Shown here: positions 23,039 through 27,691 of the stretch, in pieces
Layout of the letters: every line of letters begins with the position of its first letter
How positions within the stretch are numbered: the first letter of the stretch is position 1
Origin: a virus
DNA length: 27,691 nucleotides
Reading direction: 5' to 3' (one strand)
Virus record (IMG/VR): IMGVR_UViG_3300042090_000708
Span: 1 to 27,691 of that record
Translations under genes and position numbers: made by a program
The notes under the pieces: generated by a model
Seen by the model: the letters and a program-made list of their open reading frames with translations, nothing else
The model's database searches: none
What the model was told of the DNA's origin: nothing

Positions 23039-24481
23039 ATGAACGACGCAATTAACCAAGTTCTACAAGGCCTAGACCAGGGTCTCGTGTCCGCAGGCGA
23101 CATCGAAGCTCTGAATAAGGCAATCACTGCCGGTTACGGCGGGGCTGGTAAGCCTACTGACCTCACTTATGGTGGCGTCCTTCAGGCCGAATCTCTCGAG
23201 GCAACTCTGAAGTCGATCACTTTCGACATGAAGAACCTCAAGTTCTGGCCATCAATCTCTGTCGATAAGGCTTATAACCTGTTCGAGCAATACAACCGTT
23301 TGATCGCGTACGGCTCTGATAGCGTACCTTACATCGGTGAAGGTGGCGCTCCTCAGGAAGAAGACTCGACATACGTACGTGACGGTCAAAAGATCGTATT
23401 CTTCGGTACACGCCGCAGAGTATCGCATCAGATGACACTTGTTCGCGTTACTGTTGGCGACATCGTTGCACAACAAGCGAAAGAAGGTACGATGCACCTT
23501 CTGAAAAACATCGAACGTGAACTCTACTGGGGTCACGGTCACTTCATGAACCAAACAACCGGTCTTGAAACCGGTTCGGATGCTGACCTTCCGGTTAACA
23601 GCATCGCGATGAGCGGCTTGTTAAAGCAGCTTCAAAAAGGCGACACGGATGCACAAATGCAAGCCGGCGACTTTTTGGGCTACGGTGACAACAGCTCCAT
23701 CCAAACAGACCTTGGCGGTAACGTCATGGCTCAAGACGATATCGAGCGTTTGGCTGTTATCGCCCTTGAAAACTTCGGTGCTCCGGACCAAATGCACATC
23801 GAACCAGCTTGCTTAAGCGCGTTCGTAAAGCAGTTCTATCCGCAGTTCCGTTCAGCTCCTGGTCTTGCTAACCAAACAGTTGGTTACGATGTGTCGAAGG
23901 TACAAACTACCGCCGGCGCTATCGACCTTAAGCCGAACCTCTTCTTGCGTCCTCGCGCTGGTGTTCGCACCCTCGCAGTGAACAGCTTGTCTCCTGCTAA
24001 CACCTTTGCAGTTACTGCAACGGGCGTATCTGGTACGTCTACTTTCGCAGCTGGTACTTATCAAGTATCGGTAACGGCAGTGAACGACGCTGGTGAATCT
24101 TCGCCAGTGAACACGACTGTAACTTTGACCGCTGGTCAAAACTTGCAGTGCGCAATCAGCGCTCCTCCAGCAGGCGTTAAGTACTGGAAACTTTATTTGT
24201 CCGCTCCGGGCGGCGCTGCAGGTACTCAGCAATTTGCTGGTAACTGGGCAAACGTAGGCGCAGCTAACTATGTTAGCTCGAACGTTCAACTTCCTGGCCT
24301 TGGAGAAGCATTCTTGCTCGATATGAGCGCAGAATGCATGCGCTTCAAGCAACTTGCTCCGCTCTCGAAGATCAACTTCGCGATCGTGACAACTGCTCTG
24401 GAATTCGCGATCGTTATGTACGGTGCGTTGTTCGTGTACACTCCACGATTCAACACTCTGTTCAGGAACATAGGAAAGTAA
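23039..24481 (+). CDS. Major capsid protein with inserted Ig/FN3-like domain
   Basis: 480 residues preceded by a strong SD (AAAGGAG). The N-arm (27-51, TAGYGGAGKPTDL then GGVLQAE) is shared with the protease fusion. The following ESLEATLKSITFDMKNLKFW is shared with the 76-aa protein. The body (about 60-310) fits an HK97-fold capsid protein (SLSGL-like core not claimed). Residues about 318-418 form a beta-sandwich of fibronectin/Ig type (YQVSVTAVNDAGESSPV, then VKYWKLYLS). The C-terminal segment (425-480) returns to the capsid fold (FAIVTTALEFAIVMYGALFVY). It is the last gene before a strong terminator, and its location after protease and scaffold is canonical. Confidence 0.9.
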   Translation: MNDAINQVLQGLDQGLVSAGDIEALNKAITAGYGGAGKPTDLTYGGVLQAESLEATLKSITFDMKNLKFWPSISVDKAYNLFEQYNRLIAYGSDSVPYIGEGGAPQEEDSTYVRDGQKIVFFGTRRRVSHQMTLVRVTVGDIVAQQAKEGTMHLLKNIERELYWGHGHFMNQTTGLETGSDADLPVNSIAMSGLLKQLQKGDTDAQMQAGDFLGYGDNSSIQTDLGGNVMAQDDIERLAVIALENFGAPDQMHIEPACLSAFVKQFYPQFRSAPGLANQTVGYDVSKVQTTAGAIDLKPNLFLRPRAGVRTLAVNSLSPANTFAVTATGVSGTSTFAAGTYQVSVTAVNDAGESSPVNTTVTLTAGQNLQCAISAPPAGVKYWKLYLSAPGGAAGTQQFAGNWANVGAANYVSSNVQLPGLGEAFLLDMSAECMRFKQLAPLSKINFAIVTTALEFAIVMYGALFVYTPRFNTLFRNIGK

Positions 24482-24507
24482 GCTTTAAGTTAAAATCTAA
24501 ATCGAAG

Positions 24508-24536
24508 AAGGGACTTTACGGTCCCTTTTTTTATTT
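24508..24536 (+). terminator. Rho-independent terminator after the capsid gene
   Basis: AAGGGAC (24508-24514) pairs with GTCCCTT (24521-24527), loop TTTACG, followed by a run of T to 24536. It ends the late head operon. As at 3844-3872, the T-tract leads directly into the next -10 box. Confidence 0.9.
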
Positions 24537-24537
24537 G

Positions 24538-24543
24538 TATAAC
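24538..24543 (+). promoter_or_regulatory. -10 box TATAAC, leaderless start
   Basis: TATAAC preceded by TTG, 6 bases before the ATG at 24550, immediately after the terminator. Confidence 0.55.
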
Positions 24544-24549
24544 GCGTTA

Positions 24550-24732
24550 ATGGTTCGATTGGGATACCTAGCCGGAAGCAGGCAACTTTTAGAGTTATTG
24601 ATCTTACTTATGAAACTTGACGTAAGACCGATTTATTGTTATCACCTTTACCATCTATATCACTCTGATGTAGGTTTTTGTAAAGATAAAATGGTCCAAG
24701 AACTATTCAGAAACAGCAAGTGGGTAAAATAG
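24550..24732 (+). CDS. 60-aa small protein, unknown function
   Basis: 60 residues starting at ATG 24550, 6 bases after the -10 box. The N-terminal half is hydrophobic (SRQLLELLILLMKL), then aromatic and His/Tyr-rich (YCYHLYHLYHSD), with a charged end. It may be membrane-associated or a toxin-like small peptide; no family is recognised. The frame is also open upstream into the capsid gene, but the terminator and promoter between them rule out a longer product. Its last codons form the -10 box of the RNA candidate that follows. Confidence 0.55.
   Translation: MVRLGYLAGSRQLLELLILLMKLDVRPIYCYHLYHLYHSDVGFCKDKMVQELFRNSKWVK
24725..24730 (+). promoter_or_regulatory. -10 box TAAAAT of RNA candidate
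   Basis: GGTAAAAT overlaps the last codons of the 60-aa gene (GTA AAA TAG). Six bases separate it from G24737, the first base of the terminal stem of the RNA candidate. Confidence 0.5.
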
Positions 24733-24736
24733 TCTT

Positions 24737-24895
24737 GTGAGCAGAGGCGGGGAACTCGCTGTGTCTACCATAAGGTACGGACTGATTATGTCAGTCGCAC
24801 TGGAACCCGCATCACATGCAGGGCTAAAACTGAGTGCATCCCCTCGTATGTGGGGCCTCGTTGCTGGAAGTCGCGTCCGGCCTGTTCACACTTTT
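24737..24895 (+). ncRNA. Candidate structured noncoding RNA
   Basis: There is no convincing reading frame here, but at least seven helices fit. P1, the closing stem: GTGAGCAG (24737-24744) with CTGTTCAC (24882-24889), 8 bp. P2: CGGGG (24748-24752) with CCTCG (24856-24860). Hairpin TACC/GGTA (24766-24777). Hairpin GACTGA/TCAGTC (24780-24796). Arm GCACU (24797-24801)/AGUGC (24833-24837), enclosing CCCGCAT/ATGCAGGG (24806-24823) with one bulge. Hairpin CCCC/GGGG (24840-24855). Hairpin GCTGGA/TCCGGC (24863-24881) next to P1. CACTTTT ends it. The 5' end coincides with the +1 predicted from the TAAAAT box. It matches no family recognised here (not tRNA, tmRNA or a hammerhead core). Fold by eye; the function is unknown. 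Confidence 0.6.
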
Positions 24896-24900
24896 CGAGG

Positions 24901-24906
24901 TATAAT
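24901..24906 (+). promoter_or_regulatory. -10 box TATAAT, leaderless start
   Basis: A perfect TATAAT preceded by GG, 6 bases before the ATG at 24913 and 5 bases after the TTTT that ends the RNA candidate. No -35. Confidence 0.65.
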
Positions 24907-24912
24907 AGAAGT

Positions 24913-25080
24913 ATGAATCCACAAGTACAAGCCGCTCTGGCAAAAGTTCAAAGTTATGCTAATACCCTACAGCTCAAAGGGGTACTAGTTGGTGTTGCAC
25001 TGGGCTACCTCGGACATCCAGTTATCAAGCTGGCAGTCGATGGCGTTGTTCTCTTAGTAAGAGGCTTGTTGAAGATCTAA
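24913..25080 (+). CDS. 55-aa membrane protein, holin-like size
   Basis: 55 residues; ATG 24913 is set by the -10 box 6 bases upstream. The first 20 residues are a short soluble helix (NPQVQAALAKVQSYANTL). Then comes one long hydrophobic segment (KGVLVGVALGYLGHPVIKLA) and a second (VDGVVLLVRGLLKI), with a possible hairpin at the Pro. It could be a small holin-like or membrane-modifying protein. The next gene starts within its stop (TAATG). Confidence 0.6.
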   Translation: MNPQVQAALAKVQSYANTLQLKGVLVGVALGYLGHPVIKLAVDGVVLLVRGLLKI

Positions 25081-25595
25081 TGACTAACGAGCAAATCTTA
25101 GAGCAACAAGTTGAAGCTTTAGAAAAGCTATTACAGCTTAAGCAAGCTATCATAGACGAACAAGAAGTCAAGATCAATAAGCTTCAGTATCCACCACAAC
25201 CTACATATGTTCCCGGTGTTCAAATCGGTGGCGGATGGGGTGGAATTGGTGGTACTCTTGGTGGCCAAGGCAGCATAGTATCTATTCCCTCTCAGTGGAC
25301 CATAACATCTTGGCAGTGTTCAGACGGACATCCTCATCAATATCCTACTCTATCTAGTGGTGCTACACCTTGCTGCACAAAGTGCGGTACGGCTTATGGC
25401 TCACTGGCTTCTGTAACTACAACTATCACTGGTCTCGCCGGATTGCAAGGCGGAGCTGGTTCTGGCATCCTTGTGGGGCAAGGCTCATCTACTACTTCAT
25501 TATCGCTCGATGGCATGTCACAAACAGTGACTACTGCCTCAAACAATTCTGCTCCAACCAACGTATTTCTACTAGCACCTGCTGTAAACAAGTAA
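25080..25595 (+). CDS. Coiled-coil, Gly-rich protein with Cys/His knuckle, unknown function
   Basis: 171 residues. The N-terminal helix (QVEALEKLLQLKQAIIDEQE) is a short coiled coil. A Gly-rich stretch follows (GGGWGGIGGTLGGQGS). A Cys/His group (C80, H84, C98/C99, C102: CSDGHPHQYP, CCTKCG) could bind a metal. A Ser/Thr/Gly-rich C-terminus follows. It starts at the overlapping stop of the 55-aa membrane protein, so the two are translationally coupled. Composition suggests a virion-associated or structural role; the function is unknown. Confidence 0.65.
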   Translation: MTNEQILEQQVEALEKLLQLKQAIIDEQEVKINKLQYPPQPTYVPGVQIGGGWGGIGGTLGGQGSIVSIPSQWTITSWQCSDGHPHQYPTLSSGATPCCTKCGTAYGSLASVTTTITGLAGLQGGAGSGILVGQGSSTTSLSLDGMSQTVTTASNNSAPTNVFLLAPAVNK

Positions 25596-25599
25596 TCCG

Positions 25600-25605
25600 T
25601 ATAAT
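25600..25605 (+). promoter_or_regulatory. -10 box TATAAT, leaderless start of thymidylate kinase gene
   Basis: A perfect TATAAT preceded by G, 6 bases before the ATG at 25612. No -35 or SD. Confidence 0.65.
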
Positions 25606-25611
25606 CTCTCC

Positions 25612-26268
25612 ATGAAGAGAGCTCTATACATATGTTTCGAAGGCACTGAAGGTGTTGGTAAAACAACGCAAACAAAAAATCTAGTAGATCATCTAAGATC
25701 TAAAGGATACAAGGTCCTGCATACGAAGGAACCTGGTACTCCTCTTGCTCCGCTCACGATGACGCTGCGCGGGATAATGCTCGACAAGCAATACGATGAG
25801 CAGCTCAGTGCTCCTGCTCGAGAGCTAATTAGCCAAGCAATACGCTCAATCCATTTAGAAAAAGTAGTATACCCGGCAATGAGTGAATATGATTACATCA
25901 TCCAGGACCGCGGTATTCTTTCGGGTCTTGCATACGGAACGGCTTGCGGCAACGCTCCAGCGTACTTGCTGACGCTCGCGAACTACGTTGCCGGTGATAT
26001 GCATCCTGTTGGGGCTATGTATGACAGTATAATTTATCTTAAGGGAGACATTTCTGCTGGCCTCAAGAAAGCGCTTCAATCCAAACAAGAGTTCGCCGCT
26101 GGCGACGCTATGGAAGCGAGAGGTAGCTCCTTCTTACAAACAGCCTCATCCAACATGGATGAGATGTCACAGATGTTTGGCACTGCAACAAAAGTTATTA
26201 ACGTTGATGGCAAAGGTATCGATGAAGTATTTCGTGAGATACTCCAGCGCCTCGACATAAAGGAATAA
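25612..26268 (+). CDS. tmk: Thymidylate kinase (dTMP kinase)
   Basis: 218 residues, the usual Tmk length. Walker A is GTEGVGKT (11-18). The substrate loop is YIIQDRGILSGLAYG, matching the DRxxxSxxAYQ pattern with Gly for the usual Tyr/Phe and Gln. It phosphorylates dTMP to dTDP for phage DNA synthesis. A leaderless start is predicted. The next gene begins 1 base after the stop. The earlier P-loop kinase at 17715 is only distantly similar. Confidence 0.9.
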   Translation: MKRALYICFEGTEGVGKTTQTKNLVDHLRSKGYKVLHTKEPGTPLAPLTMTLRGIMLDKQYDEQLSAPARELISQAIRSIHLEKVVYPAMSEYDYIIQDRGILSGLAYGTACGNAPAYLLTLANYVAGDMHPVGAMYDSIIYLKGDISAGLKKALQSKQEFAAGDAMEARGSSFLQTASSNMDEMSQMFGTATKVINVDGKGIDEVFREILQRLDIKE

Positions 26269-26269
26269 G

Positions 26270-27097
26270 ATGAAGAAGCCTAAGTATAAGAGATTTTCTC
26301 CGCCGAAAGGTAAAGCTAAGGTGCTGCTGTTTGATATTGAAACAGCACCAATCTTGGCTCATGTCTGGGGTTTGTGGGAGAACAATGTAGGCCTCAACCA
26401 GATCGTCTGCGACTGGCATCTGCTAAGCTGGAGCGCAAAATGGCTCGGCTCACCAGATAGTCAAGTTATGTATATGGATCAGCGCAACGCTAAGAATGTT
26501 GAAGATGATAAGAGTCTATTAGGGGAACTTTGGCATCTGTTAGATGAAGCAGAAGTCGTTATCACGCAGAACGGCAAGCATTTCGACCAGCGCAAAGTGC
26601 AGGCACGTTTCGTCATCAATAAGTTTGATCCTCACTCGAGCTACAAGCATATCGACTTGAAATGTGAAGCTCAAAGATTGTTTGGTTTCCCGTCGCATAA
26701 GCTCGAGTACATGACCGACAAACTAAACAAGAAGTACAAGAAGCTTAAGCATAAGAATTTTCCAGGTCACGAGCTGTGGGTGGAATGCTTAAAGGGCAAT
26801 CCTCTAGCTTGGGACGAGATGGAGACGTACAACAAGTACGACGTTCTAGCATTAGAAGAACTATACAATAATATAGCTCCCTGGGGTATAAACATCAACT
26901 TTAATGTCTTCCATGATGAGGAAGAGCACGTCTGCAAGTGCGGAAGCAAAGAGCACATCAAGAACGGTTTCTATCGCACTAACATGGGTAAGTTTCAGAA
27001 ATACAAATGTAAATCATGTGGTGCTGAGAGCCGAGATCGTCACAACCTGTTTAGCAAAGAAAAGAAAGACTCTCTCAAGCAGCACGTACCGAGGTAA
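26270..27097 (+). CDS. RNase H-fold 3'-5' exonuclease (DEDDy) with C-terminal zinc ribbon
   Basis: 275 residues. The exonuclease motifs are LLFDIETAP (D22, E24), VITQNGKHFD and YNKYDVLALEELY (Y187, D191), the DEDDy order of DnaQ/RNase_H_2-type enzymes. The C-terminal 60 residues carry a zinc ribbon (CKCGS, then KCKSCG). It may proofread for the polymerase at 3886, trim DNA or RNA ends, or degrade RNA. It is close to YprB-like predicted nucleases that are frequent in phages. It begins 1 base after the tmk stop. Confidence 0.85.
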   Translation: MKKPKYKRFSPPKGKAKVLLFDIETAPILAHVWGLWENNVGLNQIVCDWHLLSWSAKWLGSPDSQVMYMDQRNAKNVEDDKSLLGELWHLLDEAEVVITQNGKHFDQRKVQARFVINKFDPHSSYKHIDLKCEAQRLFGFPSHKLEYMTDKLNKKYKKLKHKNFPGHELWVECLKGNPLAWDEMETYNKYDVLALEELYNNIAPWGININFNVFHDEEEHVCKCGSKEHIKNGFYRTNMGKFQKYKCKSCGAESRDRHNLFSKEKKDSLKQHVPR

Positions 27098-27100
27098 TTT

Positions 27101-27688
27101 ATGATCTTCAAAGAGATCGAATACAAGTACGATGCAGCCGAGATAAAGATGGAGAAGTTTGAGGAGCTAATGGCTACACTTCCTGCACCACGCAAGAAGA
27201 TGATGGTGAGCTCCTACGATGACTACTTCACTGATTCTGTAGACAACTTCATACGTTATAGGTATACAGACGGTCGTGGAGAGCTTACGATTAAGCGTAA
27301 ACTCAGCGAGAAGAACAACAACGAGCGCATAGAAGTGAATGTTCCTACAGCTGGAGATAACCTACAGACAATTACTGCCTTTGTTGAGCTCCTGAATTAT
27401 AAGCACAATTTTGGAATCTACAAAACGTGCAAGATCTACTGGATTGATAAGGTAGTTCTCGTATACTATGTGGTATATGACAAGGAGCTCAAGGAACTCA
27501 GACGTTTTATAGAGGTTGAGGCAGACGAAGACCTTCAATGGCCTACTGAGCAAGAAGCCTGGGATGAGGTTGCTAAATATGAAAAACTTTTGGAACCGCT
27601 TGGTATCACACCTAAAAACAGACTCAGGAAGTCCCTCTTTGAAATCTTCAGAAGAAGTGACAAAGTCGCTTCTACAACTGCTGAGTAA
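27101..27688 (+). CDS. CYTH-domain phosphatase/cyclase-like protein
   Basis: 195 residues. The N-terminal EIEYK (E5, E7, K9) is the ExExK signature of the CYTH triphosphate tunnel family. Further strands carry the expected basic and acidic residues (FIRYRYTDG, LTIKRKL, FIEVEAD). Such enzymes hydrolyse inorganic triphosphate, thiamine triphosphate or nucleotides; the substrate here is not known. The reading frame ends 3 bases before the window edge. Confidence 0.85.
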   Translation: MIFKEIEYKYDAAEIKMEKFEELMATLPAPRKKMMVSSYDDYFTDSVDNFIRYRYTDGRGELTIKRKLSEKNNNERIEVNVPTAGDNLQTITAFVELLNYKHNFGIYKTCKIYWIDKVVLVYYVVYDKELKELRRFIEVEADEDLQWPTEQEAWDEVAKYEKLLEPLGITPKNRLRKSLFEIFRRSDKVASTTAE

Positions 27689-27691
27689 GTT

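Noticed and set aside
23852-24352. Antisense open frame (166 codons, - strand) inside the capsid gene
   Set aside because: Cys/Ser/Arg-rich shadow translation of a clearly conserved capsid frame.
24334-24549. Longer N-terminus for the 60-aa gene
   Set aside because: The frame is open back into the capsid gene, but a strong terminator and a -10 box lie between it and ATG 24550.
17547-24732. Possible relation between the 52-aa (17547) and 60-aa (24550) small proteins
   Set aside because: Both have a hydrophobic helix of similar pattern and lie near -10 boxes, but the identity is too low to claim homology by eye.
24737-24895. tRNA, tmRNA or hammerhead ribozyme reading of the RNA candidate
   Set aside because: No T-loop TTCRA with acceptor CCA geometry, no tag reading frame, and the CTGATTATG stretch lacks the CUGANGA and GAAA core of a hammerhead.
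1-27691. CRISPR array, IS element, attachment site or tRNA cluster
   Set aside because: No regularly spaced repeats, transposase-like gene, terminal inverted repeats or tRNA T-arm signatures were seen on either strand.

Overview
The window is a piece of a large tailed dsDNA bacteriophage genome (Caudoviricetes). Every convincing gene is on the + strand, genes are tightly packed with many 1-25 base overlaps, and the set combines a phage replication and recombination module with a complete packaging and capsid module. The host cannot be named from the sequence. AAGGAG-type ribosome binding sites and TATAAT-type -10 boxes show only that it is an ordinary bacterium with canonical sigma-70-like and anti-SD signals. 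No tRNA, integrase, IS element or CRISPR array was seen, and tail and lysis genes lie outside the window.

Layout. 1-1530: 3' part of an SbcC/Rad50-like recombination ATPase. 1543-2686: small protein, HNH nuclease and coiled-coil protein. 2687-3872: self-contained unit of promoter, RBS hairpin, beta-rich probable virion protein and terminator. 3886-7323: DnaE-type DNA polymerase III alpha subunit. 7325-8101: three small genes including a 39-aa zinc-finger microprotein. 8168-12163: gp32-like ssDNA-binding protein, helical protein, UvsX/RecA-like recombinase, hypothetical, SbcD/Mre11-like nuclease. 12216-13618: hypothetical, sigma-like HTH protein, terminase small subunit. 13599-17554: terminase large subunit and portal. 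17547-19808: small ORF, P-loop nucleotide kinase, FKBP-like protein, Cys-rich HTH protein and a 76-aa capsid-arm look-alike. 19837-24481: prohead protease fused to a transglycosylase-like domain, putative decoration protein, scaffold, major capsid protein. 24508-25595: terminator, leaderless small gene, candidate structured RNA, small membrane protein, Gly-rich protein. 25612-27688: thymidylate kinase, DEDD exonuclease with zinc ribbon, CYTH phosphatase.

How it works together. The polymerase, SSB, RecA-like protein and SbcC/D pair would give a T4-style recombination-coupled replication system, with two nucleotide kinases supplying precursors. Terminase, portal, protease, scaffold and capsid build and fill the head.

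Most unusual points. (1) A set of -10-only promoters, most of them exactly 6 bases before a start codon, predicts many leaderless mRNAs. (2) An intergenic segment of about 155 nt after the capsid operon starts at the predicted +1 of its own -10 box and folds into a closed multi-helix RNA. (3) The N-terminal arm of the major capsid protein is echoed in two other head-cluster proteins: residues 27-51 at the C-terminus of the protease fusion, and residues 51-70 in the 76-aa protein. (4) One start region (2687-2721) has a T4 gene-e-like layout in which read-through transcripts would hide the RBS and locally started transcripts would not.
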